From Paragonimus westermani (lineage: Eukaryota > Platyhelminthes > Trematoda > Plagiorchiida > Troglotrematidae), in the NCBI GenBank assembly GCA_008508345.1, contig QNGE01000851.1, forward strand, positions 1 through 64,000: a DNA stretch of 64,000 nucleotides. The letters run 5' to 3'. The position numbers and the translations under genes were made by a program. Below are positions 31,955 to 42,549 of the stretch, one piece after another. The notes beneath the pieces were generated by a model. It was given only the letters and a program-made list of their open reading frames with translations, had not been told where the DNA came from and ran no database searches. Within the stretch, counting starts at the first letter, position 1, and each line of letters opens with the position of its first letter.

Positions 31955-34900
31955 GTGGTTTATTAGGTTCAAAACCTGTGAGCGTTTCATCTTTCTCTCA
32001 GGAGGTAGATACGGCGTTGTTCCTTCGGTGAAGCTCCAGTGATTTCATCTAGTGCTTAGGAAGTATTATCCACTAGTGTTACTACTCCTATCATTACTTA
32101 TCGTTTGTGGTTCATAGCAAGTAGCTCATGCTACTTTCGAATCTACTTTCGAGGTGGCCAGGAAAATTACCAGAAAAAAACTAAAAACAGGATGGGGAAT
32201 AATTTCTCGTACTATCTTAGCGGATCATTTCCTATGGAACAATGATTGGGTGTTCGTCGGATGAGATCATCATGTAGTTTGCCACATCGCACCCTCGATT
32301 GTTCGACCGAATAACGCACTCACGAGGACCTACCAAGTTGGCCTGGCTCGGACCGGTTGTGTGTGGTTGGGGCGTCACACAGTGCACTCAATGCTGTTAG
32401 CCGTCGACACTGTCGCAATAACGATATTGTCCAAGCAGGTGTATTTCAGTCTGGATTGTGGTCAACTTTGTGCGGTAAATAGAAAACGCACATGGTTTCG
32501 GAAGAAACCAAAGTTATCAACGTGTCGAATTCGGAAACCCATCCGAACAATGGGTTTATCCTTCTAGTGTTAGGTGGCCGACATGCCGTAGTTTACATAC
32601 AGCCAAACATAAAATGGACCCCTATATAGGGTTGATTATTTCACCCCGTCCCTTATCCCAGGTCACTCTCGTGATATTCCGCCGAGCGGCGACATTAACC
32701 ATACGCCTTTCGTTATACTCCGGGCTGTTCCCCATCCGCCTTTTAGCCGTGAATACTCAATGACCCTCAGTGTTCGGGGGATTACTTGTCATGGCACCAT
32801 ACCAAATGTGTGCTCCAGTGATTGATCGGGCCAGCTGAGTTGGTGAATTTTGTGGAGCAGCTACAGACGGATATGACAGCGAGTGGCATAAAGAGTTGAA
32901 AATTCAGATATGTTTCGAATAGGCAAACCATGACAATGAATAACCAACTTTTAATGACTTCCGAAACTGTGTTAACGAGGTGGCCATCACACTCAAAAAT
33001 GATGACCTCAAAGGTAACGATGAAAAACTACTGCAGTAAGAGATGTTTGAATATTGCGTGGTTACTTACAGCGATTGTCTTTACAACTGTTAGGACATTG
33101 TTTCCATCTAGTGTTCTTCCCGTATCCATCAGAACCGCAAAGGACAATTCATATGACGGAAGTGAGTGTCAGGTCTTCATGTCCATTTGCAGTGTTAACA
33201 TTCTTATCGCGGGTAGCAGCGATTGTCGTGGGCTGTGAGGTGGTTTTGCAAACTCCAAAATTTGAAACGTTGCAAGTTCACACTTTTCGGGGCAATTCGC
33301 CTAATTATCGTTAACGATTCTCCCCTATTTCACCAAGGCTTTCGGGTTCATAATAACGTTTCGGTTTCAGCTTTCATAGTTTTAAAGTAAACGTTGCTGC
33401 TTCATTTTGCCAGCTTCGAGCATCTACAACTGTTATTCTTCGGGTGCATATAAACCGAATGCATATTCTTCTCTGTACACTCACTTCCAGATCATTTTAT
33501 GTGGCCTGAGGTAAAACTGCTGTAACAAATTCATTTGGATTCTGGTGGAGATTTAGTAACCGATCCCTGTGTTGGACCAGTTCCCTTCCACAAACAACTG
33601 CATCTGGGGTATTCAGGGAATAAGCGCGTTATAGTTACGCGTGGTAAGTCACGTTGTGCATAACCGTGATCTGATGAGTTCCACTCTGAACGGTGCATAA
33701 TAGGCTTCAAAACAGCCTTTAATTCATGCGCTGAGTTTATATGGCGGGCAAATTTACATTCAATAATGACCTATTCCTCAATCAGTAAGATCCTGGCCAG
33801 AGAGATGATTAATGGGATGCATGCATAGACATGACTAAACTGGTGGTCGTACAGTTCTGTTGGTCAGTGTGATACGCAATAACCACCAATCGTTTGGATG
33901 AATTTGGCCATGTTGCTATACAGCTACATGTTCAAGTGATATGATGTAAAGCGGCATAATTCCAGTTAACGAATATTGGGGTGCACATGATAGAACAAAC
34001 AACTTTGCATAGTGTTAGTTCATCTTAGTCAGAATGAAGAATACGGTTGTACGAGGGTCATACGATTTTGTGGCGCGGTGTTTTATAACTGTTCGATTAA
34101 CCCACATATTAACCGAGGGTGCATAATAATCGAGTGTATTAATGACCAGATGGAATTTGAACAAACTTTCACGTTTTAAGAAGAACATGTTGAGGACCAG
34201 TTGATGTCTGTGGAACCTATAACGTGTGTTAAAGGAGAGACGCTTGTTCAATAATGACGTCATTGTTACCTGCATATACTCACCTGGTGTAATTTGCTAG
34301 TAGCGACCACAACATTTCGGTCCAAGTAGCCTATTAGCAGGAAGATATGCGGACGCAAATAGCCCGTTTGGTGTTATCGCTTCAAGGTTTGTCTAAGTTG
34401 GATCAATAATCTTTGTGGTTGCGAATGTGCCTCGTAAAGAAACGGATCTATTTCGGTGTTCAGTCTATGTGGCCGCATTTTACACAACTTTGATTGATGA
34501 AAAAGATGGTACAACATTATTCAAAATAAGGCTGCATTATCAAGGGTTATGAGGTAACAAGGATGGCTAGCAGCAGTCATCCAAAGAATTGCGCAAGCCT
34601 ACGTGATTCGTTGGGCGTTGCTACCGGACCACCTACATGAAAAACATCTACTTCCACGGACCTGAATAAGACAACCTTTTGAATATGTATGCTGTGACTT
34701 AGGCAGAGGGAGAGGCGAAATTATTGAATTCGGAAGTGTGCTTCACGAAGTGGCTTTATGACCGACCAGACTAGTAACCACATTGACATGTGGCCGAAAA
34801 TATGTAAATTCGTTAGTCACCAAGATTGCTAGCCTTTTTATTGCCAAACAAGTTTGGGCAGCCACAGTCTGTGATTTTAAGCGTACTGGATAGACCAACC

Positions 34901-36930
34901 CTTATCTCACGCACCCGTTCGATGATAGTAGGGTGCCTACGAAAAACGAAATATTCTCCGTGCTCAAAGTGATAGACACTGTGAGTCACGTTCTACGACA
35001 AATACGTGCACACATTCACAGCCGATTTATCATCCCGTGCATTCTCAGTTTTTAGTCACACCAATATGCGTTTACTCATCTTTTCCGTTCAGATTAGTCC
35101 TGACACAGCTGAAGGATGAGAGGAGATTTATTACAGTTGAAGCGTATACTATATGCTGGTGATATCATATTATGGGAACAAATGGGCTTGAACTTGTGTG
35201 GCTCGAATGCAAATGCGAAGCGAACAAACTCCCTCTCACTAACCAGATTCTGAAGGTTGATAGAGAAGTCAGAGGTTAATTGACCTTTCTCATTTCAGCC
35301 TACGCATTACATTCTTAACTCACACGGACACAACTTAAACTGTGATGTCACTCTTTGAAATGAGCTATTGCAAATATATGGGTGACAGCGAAGTAAATGA
35401 CCATCGGAGAAAACCGAGTTGGTGTGTGTTGCATAATGAATGGACACGTGCCACGGCTAAATAGGTTGAGTGAAGTTATGGGCTCGGTAACCTGGTTTTA
35501 CGTAGCCTTAAATGTGAAATTCCACTTTTTTGGGAATATGCTTAAGTTTGTACTAACACATTTGGTGGAAGTACGCCGATTGCAGCTAGGTTTCCACTGG
35601 GTCCTTGAGAATGCAGTGTAAACAGACATCCTAAGATGGCGTTTTACTAACTAACTGGTGCAAGGGCTGTTAGTTCCAGTCAACAGTAGATGTTCGTTTC
35701 CTAGTTCAAGGTCCAGCAGTTTCATTATAAATATGTAATTACATCAGTAATTTCAATGTGATTCAAAAACCTTCCAAATTTCTGACGAGTCTGTATCATA
35801 ATTTGCCCAGTCGAAACATTTGGACAGGGATTCAAATCAATTTTCCACTGGACCTGAGGAGTTCCAGCTGTCGATTTCTTACGCTTTGGTTTAATCAGTG
35901 GACTGCACTCGTGGCTTGAAATAAATAACAAGACACACCATGGGTCTCATATGAAAACCGCAATGTAACTGCACAGAGAACTTCACGAAGCGACTACTGA
36001 CAAGTAGGGTTTAGTTTCTGAAGCGCTGTGGCAGCACAAGCGTCCCATTTGGGCTAAGCTGGGCGCAGCCATCTATGCTGTGTAGGACAAAAGAAAGAAG
36101 TCTGCAGAACAACGCCCTCCTGGTCCTCAAGTTGGAGTCTGAAGAAGACCAACGTCTTTTTCCGAATAGAGAGTTCCACACATTTTACGGAATAAGTCCT
36201 GCGTGAATTACTTGGAGTAAATTACGGTCCAGTTGAAGTTCTCACCCTAGCTGCAACCGGGGCTTAACTGCAGTTTTTACTGTATATTCAGAGACGGAGT
36301 CCCTGTCCCAATGTGACCCACGATAACGGAAATGACGTGGTTATTCAGGTAAGCGGTGCAACAGGATTTGACAAAGCCCGTTTGCAACAGTAACCCAACA
36401 ACAATTTGTTAACTCTACTTACAAATCGCGAAAAGATACTCTGGTGTGAATACGCTGAGGTTGCAGCCATCAATCCTGAACATCTAGGCTTTAGCTAGAC
36501 GGCTTTAACATGATTTCTAAAAACAGCTGCCCACCATGAACGAGCTGATAGAAGTTGAGACTTGCTCGACATAATGGCTTTCAAACCCAGTTGAAAGTGG
36601 CAAAGTGGGAAGCCTCCTCTGCCTTGATGTCTCCACTACGAACATGTTTTGTTCCATAAAAGTGTTTATGACTGTTGTTAATGAAACGGTAATCAAAAAC
36701 CTCCAGCTTCTTAGCAATATTAAAAAAACATTACATGCCGCTGGATGCTAAAACTTGACCAAGTCGATAAATCCTACAGTTTCTAATCACTTCCCAATAT
36801 AACTCTAACATTAGCATCATATTACTCATCCCGAAAATCAGTATGAATTAGTACGGCTTGGCGTAAAGTTCATAGTGTTCAATCAGCAGGCACGACAACC
36901 TGACAACTAGCCCGATCATGCTCGAAAATG
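31955..36930. other. Unassigned DNA
   Basis: About 5 kb without recognised features. Small open frames at 32,930-33,314 and on the minus strand at 34,015-34,275 have no family resemblance and no convincing splice borders. Confidence 0.45.
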
Positions 36931-36939
36931 GAACAGTTT

Positions 36940-37520
36940 CTAACACGACCCATCCCGATGCATCTCCTGCGGAATAGCTCTTTTATTCTACGCAATATGG
37001 CTTCCGTCATGACCGGTCATGTGTGAAAAGTAGGCCGACCATCATAGACAGTCTAACGACGACCAAAGACAATGGACTAATTTCAAGCGCTGTTCTCTTC
37101 GACTCCCTTAAAGCACTCGACCGTGTGCCACACGGTCCGTCATGCCATAAGCTGGAGGGTCATGGCATTCAAGAAAAGGTTCCTCATTGTATTACCTTCT
37201 TTATAAATAACAAAACGTTTAGAGGTAAAACTAGTTGTGACCTTACATCTTCTTCCCTTGTCTCTGCGGGGGTTCATCCAGGGTCACTGGTTGGTCATTT
37301 TCTGTTTCTCGTTTACGTTAAAGGCATTCCGGTCGATATTCTCGGCAGTGCTTTTCCCTACGCTGACGACCTAGCAATCTGGAATTTTAATGAACCGAGC
37401 GCATTTTGGATAGATCTTCGAGTTTCGGTGGTTATCAGAAGACTGGAGTCTCCTCTTTAACGAAGGTAGATGTGCACAGATGTCACTCGGTGAGGATTCT
37501 CTTAATGCCTGCGTGACTTA
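36940..37520 (+). pseudogene. CR1/Jockey-like LINE reverse transcriptase fragment
   Basis: The relic starts at about 36,990 with TQYGFRHDRSCV. A 145-codon open frame follows at 37,023-37,460 with SAVLFDSLKALDRVPHG (motif A with the Asp pattern altered), a PGSLVGHFLFLVYV motif B and FPYADDLAIW (motif C with YADD kept). After a frameshift, WSLLFNEGRCAQMSLGED continues the thumb region. Order and spacing match CR1-group RTs, which in schistosomes include SR1. The endonuclease and 3' end are not found. The copy is dead. Confidence 0.8.
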
Positions 37521-38600
37521 CAGTGAACCCAGCAAAAGTAAACACCAAGAAAAACGATATGAAGAAAAATCTGGACTTCCAGTTGTTATCTAACGTACCT
37601 TTTGCGCGAAAAAATGGGTTCGTTAACCCTGGAATGATCAAACGAGCATTTCCCTTCCTAGATAACGGGGTTCATAGTAGACCATTGTCAAAGCACGCCA
37701 ATCAAATCGTGCCTATTGGCTTGAAGCTTGTGCGTGTTCAGCGTGCGGACACCAAGCCGGTAACGTGCATGCGGCAGGTGACTTATTAGTTGTGAAGTTC
37801 TGCTGTCGAAGATTTGTACTCAGTTGAATTTTGACATGTCCGCGATGACCTAATTCTCACTTACATTTTCTTAAGCACAGGATTCCTTGGGCAGTTCTTT
37901 GTCTCGGTGGCTGACAGTGGTAAACGGGAACATGAAAAAATCGCTACAACCTCCGTCTTTGGACCGTCCTTAAACAACAAGTATGTTCTTACTGAGTTTT
38001 CAACAAGTGGAACAACCTTTCTTATGTAATCGCTGGCTGCTTCTGTGCAGATGGGTTTAAAAAGCGGCTAAATCTTCATTTGATTTAAATCTCGTTAAGT
38101 TCGTAACTTTACCCTGTTTTTAGTATTTTCTGTCATCCCCAAGGTGGTGCTACAGTCTGTTCTCAGTGAACGTGTTTCACATCAACGGACGCCTGCTGAA
38201 TATTAAAACATACACTGTTTTGAACCGAGTGATTTATATATCTAACCCCGAACTAGTGTACTGATCGTTGTAGTCACCAAAAATCCCATCAACATAACAG
38301 GTGTGTTGTTACCAAGGTCCCGTGATCTACTGGCTAGGAGACGCTAAACAACCTTCGCAATCAGAAATTAGTCGGGTTGCAACAACCAACGAACACGTGA
38401 GGAGTCCAGAACACTGGTCATATTGACAAACCAGAAAGACGTCAACATTCGGGAACACAAATACGGTAGTGCACAAACAATACAGTCAATCGAGGAGCGC
38501 GATCCCTGGTGCTTTACTTTAAGCGGTTACCTTAACTTCAAGAAATCAAGAGACGTGAGAAAACGAATAAATGAGTTCCGTTTACAAACTTCAACAGCGC
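37521..38600. other. Unassigned DNA, possibly the end of the LINE relic
   Basis: An 88-codon frame at 37,523-37,789 directly follows the LINE relic and may be its eroded continuation, but no motif proves it. The rest shows nothing recognisable. Confidence 0.35.
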
Positions 38601-38610
38601 AGAAAAAAAT

Positions 38611-38762
38611 ACATATTGCGATATGTTAACACTTCGTTCATTCTCATCAGTCATACAAGTAAAACATGCACGTTGTGTACAACCAAATTAGAGATAGATA
38701 GGATTTGGACATGCAGACGTTCACCCGAATTATTGGATCACCAGCATCACAATTATCCCGGC
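38611..38762 (-). repeat. Inverted end repeat of PLE C, left copy, with hammerhead relic
   Basis: This segment is the reverse complement of about 39,606-39,757 at roughly 80-85 percent identity by eye. On the minus strand it contains CTGATGAG (38,650-38,643), a 6-nt spacer and CGAAG where CGAAA is expected, then a GTTAACATA segment. This is a hammerhead with one damaged core base. It probably represents a PLE 3' terminal repeat in inverted orientation. Confidence 0.6.
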
Positions 38763-38929
38763 GTGTTAGGTTAACCGCTTTACTCTCACAGAAAGAAACC
38801 AAACAGTAGATTGGCTATCTTGGATAAACTCATCGCCTGGCTTGAAGATAGAACATTACAGCGATCCATCGTAAAGCAACCTGGGTTTGGCAATATCTTC
38901 AGTACCCCAACTTTGTCTCAATAGCATAC

Positions 38930-39560
38930 AAGTGTGTTATGATTGGAACCCTATTTCTTAGGGTAAGGTGTATTTGCGGTACCCGGTAAGCCGCATACGG
39001 AACAGAAGATGCTAAGTAAAGCGTTCCTAGCAAGTGGATGTCGTAAGAAAATCATAGACTCACCAAAATGGACAAGGGCAATACTCCAATCCAAACAGCC
39101 CAAAGGAAGGATATATTTGTAGTTTTACCATTTGAAGGGTTTAACTTGGCCGATGACATCAAGCACAGATTAAAGTCTATCCTACCCGCACGCAAACCGC
39201 TGCTCAACTACGTTTATATCAAACCACCAAATGAACAGATCTTCAAAATCGCTAACGCAGTTCGTATGACTATTCTGTTTCTCATGTTATCCACCAATTC
39301 ATCTGCAGTCGCAATAACGTTTGCCTAGGTAGATCAGATCGACACTCATCTCGGCGAGTAGCGAAACGCGTCCCGAAATTGATGAAACAACTCATGATAC
39401 AACGATCTCAAACCGATGAACCCGTTGCTCGAACTCCCGTATCATACACAGCTAGACACCCTGTGATTACAGGTTACCCAATTGATCGACCTTGTTCGTT
39501 CAGAATGGAAACACAGCCCGAAGGCATTGGCCTGTAAGAAAGCTGTTTTGATCAGAACTC
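38930..39560 (+). pseudogene. Penelope-like element C, post-RT and GIY-YIG fragment
   Basis: The post-palm linker (LRVRCICGTR, then LSKAFLASGCRKKIID) lies at 38,945-39,050. The segment FVVLPFEGFNLADDIKHRL at 39,120-39,175 corresponds to VYIELPFKGDYVMQQ of element E. The endonuclease follows at 39,300-39,520 in another frame: ICSRNNVCLGRSDRHSSRR fits the GIY-YIG core (second half, with Y replaced by C), and SYTARHPVITGYPIDRPCSF fits the following conserved block. Frameshifts and stops make it non-functional. The sequence is distinct enough from A, D and E to be a separate PLE family. Confidence 0.8.
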
Positions 39561-39605
39561 ACCAGTCGGCGCTGTGTTCAAAAAAAGTGGTTGAAGTATA
39601 TTGTC

Positions 39606-39757
39606 TGGATAACTGTGATGTTGATGATCCAATAATTCAGGTGAATATTTACGTGTCCAAATCCTATCTAACTCTAGTTCTGTCGTACATAACTTGCACG
39701 TTTTACTTGTGCGACTGATAAGAATGAGCAAAATGTTAACGTACCGCAACATATGTC
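39606..39757 (+). repeat. Inverted end repeat of PLE C, right copy, with hammerhead relic
   Basis: It follows the GIY-YIG fragment, as a PLE 3' end should. It carries a decayed hammerhead core: CGACTGATAAG (39,712-39,722), then GCAAAATG, then GTTAACGTA. It is the inverted partner of 38,611-38,762. Confidence 0.6.
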
Positions 39758-39759
39758 TT

Positions 39760-40390
39760 CTTTCGCCAGTGATTATGAAGCCATGAAGAAGTATGAGTGA
39801 GTGACTAAACAATTTGCTTAATCAGCATTCATATCCTCTAATGAAACCGTGTGTGTTCGACAATTCGTACGGCGAACCAATGCATAATCTTACCTTGATG
39901 CTCGATACTGAATAGGTTATTCCACTGGGAATTGTGATCGAACATCTTGAACGTTGAGCTGCCTTCACTTAGTTCACTAAGACAACATGACAACATGCAT
40001 GTTGCATGATGCCAACGTTTTGCACTAATCTACTCGACCGCTCACCAAAAAAACACCCGAGTATACACATCCATAAGCATGAAGACAACGACTGAACCCG
40101 GATGGTAGTCAGAATGATTACGACTGGAGTAAGCTACCTTTTGCACGCAAATTGATGTATCCAGCAGCATGCTGTGCAACAAATCAACCCTTACTGGCTA
40201 AACCACATACAGGACACTAAATGAAAATGCGTAGATTATCATGGTACCCGAAGTAGTTTTTGAAAAATCACCAACTTCACTGGTAAGATGGACGTATTTT
40301 AAGGGTCTTGCTGTCTGCGGATCTCCTCAGTAAGACCTACGAAAAGAACAGAAATGTTTCAGTACGTAAAATTATGACAGCGATTGCACT
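39760..40390. other. Unassigned DNA
   Basis: Nothing recognised. Confidence 0.5.
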
Positions 40391-40395
40391 GATGG

Positions 40396-40457
40396 TTTGG
40401 GTTGACATTTCCGCCAAATAAACCACTCAGTGGGATATTTGGCGGATGAAACCCAAA
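40396..40457. repeat. Imperfect palindrome
   Basis: TTTGGGTT-CATTTCCGCCAAATA followed by CCACT faces CAGTGG-ATATTTGGCGG-ATG-AACCCAAA. The arms are about 29 bp with almost no loop and only a few mismatches or bulges. It could be a tiny foldback element or an extruded hairpin. No protein relation is seen. Confidence 0.75.
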
Positions 40458-40977
40458 CGTGGGTTAATTTTGCTGACTCGACTGATATCCACCTTTTGTT
40501 TTTAACCGCGTTTTCCACCTACTGGCTCAATAGTGTTCCAGTTTATCTTCCGTTCTTCAAGTGCTGTTTATACGGGGCTAGAAGCAGTGAGAGTTTAACT
40601 GTGGCGACTTCCTGTGAATTTTTTTATATGACATCAGTCCATTTGCTTGCTCAAAGACTAGGCGTTGCGAACTTGAGCTCATGTGTACACCTGTGACAAC
40701 GTAGGAGAACATTTATAAGCTTAGTACACAACTTACTAACCGAAACCCCTGCACAAACGGGCACAACAAATAAACAGCAGATATGCCGCAAAATTACTGG
40801 AATCGCACCCCTAATCCACTGTGCTCACGATGTATCACAGACGAATCTCCATCACTAACGTTCTATGGTCACTGTTCTGCATGGATATAACCAGTGATTA
40901 GCCTGTATTGGCAGACTTGAAGCAGGAGGCCACCGATACTAGCGGTTTTAGTATTGTGATTTTCGCCGAGCTTGTTA

Positions 40978-41194
40978 TTTAATTTTCAAGTTGACTGTCA
41001 CTCAAATTTGATCGCAGCCTTCGCATTCAGAAAAACTCCCCAGCCAGCCGGTGTCTTTCGAAAAGAAGCACTAGACCCGAGTTTCGTTCTCAGTAGAGCT
41101 CATCAGTAGTGCATATCCTTGCCACGGCCGGGATTTGAACTCCGACCATTCCAAGCATGAGGCAACCGTGTTAACCATTGCGCCACTGACCTCA
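40978..41194 (-). repeat. tRNA-derived SINE with hammerhead, most complete copy
   Basis: Reading the minus strand from 41,194: a tRNA-like head of about 75 nt has an A-box-like GTGGCGCAATGGTTAACACG and a B-box AGTTCAAATCCCGG, the internal promoter of RNA polymerase III. Next come AAGGATATGC and a hammerhead, then CTTCTTTTCGAAAGA. The conserved tail GAATGCGAAGGCTGCGATCA leads to TCAACTTGAAAAT. A tRNA-like head joined to a hammerhead is the arrangement of Sm-alpha-type repeats in schistosomes. It has no protein and would move by borrowing a LINE reverse transcriptase. Confidence 0.8.
41068..41112 (-). ncRNA. Hammerhead ribozyme in SINE (near-intact)
   Basis: On the minus strand stem I is GCACTA with TAGTGC. 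The core CTGATGAG is followed by stem II GCTCT-ACTG-AGAAC (one mismatch), GAAA, a minimal stem III in ACTCGGGT, and the GTC triplet. The conserved core is complete and the single stem II mismatch may reduce activity. Confidence 0.75.
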
Positions 41195-41229
41195 CATTAG
41201 GCACGACCGATTTATCAAATCTGAATACC

Positions 41230-41345
41230 CACCCACTCTCGGTTGTGAGCAATGATCAGGTTGCCCGATCGTCTCGAGAGGAGACAGTAACTGTCCTGTC
41301 AACTGCAATCGATAACCCCGAATTAGGATGTCCAAGACAGGTCGA
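41230..41345 (+). repeat. Module X (SINE-associated repeat), copy 2
   Basis: It matches 1,004-1,110 around TCTCGAGAGG and the following AACTG-CCTGTCAACT and GATAACCCCGA blocks. It sits between the tRNA-like head of one minus-strand SINE and the tail of another. Confidence 0.5.
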
Positions 41346-41388
41346 AACCTCCGACCTCATTAAACGTGCAAGGCGATATTTTAGATTC

Positions 41389-41489
41389 CTGATGAGTAGT
41401 CGGGGATTTGGTTTTATTTTCAAGTTGACCATCACTCACATTTGATCGCAGCGTTCGCATTCAGATAGACTTTGCAGCCAGCCTCTTTG
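41389..41489 (-). repeat. SINE 3' tail, truncated
   Basis: A second SINE tail in the same orientation as the 41 kb SINE. It runs from CTGATGAGTAGTCGGGG through CAGCCAGCCTCTTTG and ends at the single N of the window (41,490), so its loss of the 5' part may be an assembly effect. Confidence 0.8.
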
Positions 41490-41490
41490 N

Positions 41491-42540
41491 CGAACTACCA
41501 AAAATACACAAAGGTGGTGTCCCACTTCGGCCAGTTGTATCTTTACCGGGCACACCGAACTACAATTGGGCCAAAAACCTATTCAAACGGCTACGATATC
41601 TCATCGACGGATCAGAACATTCCATCAGCAATGCTGTACAACTCTTGAACAAATTAAAACACGTGAGGATAAAAGAAGATGAAACAATTATTTCGTTTGA
41701 TGTCACAGCACTCTTCACGTCCACTGACCTCACTCTAGCCAAAGAGACACCGCGAAAGCTGTTAGAAGAAAATCCTCGACCGAATGAATCATTGAAACGG
41801 GAAAGCATATGCAACCTCACGGAGCTATGTTTGTCGACGTACTTCAAATTCAATGGCCAAATCTACGAATAACTTAAAGGAACTCCAATAGGTTCGCCCA
41901 TATCCGGATTTGTCGCAGAGGTGGTCATGAAGAGGTTAGAGAAAATCGCGCTAGCAGTGAGCCAACCGAAACTCTGGATACTATATGTTGACGACACATC
42001 CGTAATCATTAAGCGCTCCATTAATGAAGACACACAGATTACTGAACAATGTTTTCAATGTTTTACAAGGAAGATTGAACCCGACAACCAACTATTGTTC
42101 TTAGGTGTACTAGTCAACCGCACACTCGATGGAATACTGGGGACCTCCGTTTATCTAAAAGAAACACACATGGAACAACTTCTTAGTTTTCACAGCAACC
42201 ACTCAGTCTGCCATAAGAACAGCTGTAATCGAACTCCGTCCAAACGAACTGAAACACGCCTCAGCACCGCAGAGCTCAGAAGAAAGGAAGAAAACTAATT
42301 GTACCGAGTATTTCTTCGCAAAAGATACACATGAAATTTAATCAGACTAGGTCTATTGCAGAGATGATGAAATTGCAACTGTGCCTAACCACCAACAAAT
42401 CGAACTCTGCTGCCACACATAAAAAGCTGTATTGGAAATGACCACAAGACTTCTCAGACCACATGGTCTCATGCTAGCACACAAACCAATGGCAACTCAG
42501 ATTGACATGGGTTTAGCCATCGTCATTGTTGTCCCAACTA
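41491..42540 (+). pseudogene. Penelope-like element D, reverse transcriptase fragment
   Basis: The frame begins abruptly after the N with ELPKIHKGGVPLRPVVSL, the PLE fingers motif. It continues with IISFDVTALFTS (motif A), GTPIGSPISGFVAEVV (motif B, about 41,880-41,928), LWILYVDDTSVI (motif C, about 41,970-42,005) and the thumb VYLKETHMEQLLSFHSNH (about 42,150-42,205). After a frameshift near 42,290, TTRLLRPHGLMLAHKP follows at 42,435-42,490. The core RT residues are present, but stops (for example near 41,871) and frameshifts break the ORF. The GIY-YIG part is not clearly attached. Its protein differs strongly from element E, so it is another PLE family. Confidence 0.9.
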
Positions 42541-42549
42541 CGGGGTAAT

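Noticed and set aside
33675..33705. CTGATGAG followed by CGGTG as a hammerhead
   Set aside because: The second core box is not GAAA and no stem I can be formed.
41117..41194. A genuine tRNA gene on the minus strand
   Set aside because: A and B boxes are present, but the acceptor stem ends do not pair and the unit continues into SINE body sequence repeated elsewhere in the window.
41389..41410. CTGATGAG at the SINE tail end as another hammerhead core
   Set aside because: It is the reverse strand of the SINE 3' end. No GAAA box or pairing stems follow at the right spacing; the 48,157 copy shows the same.
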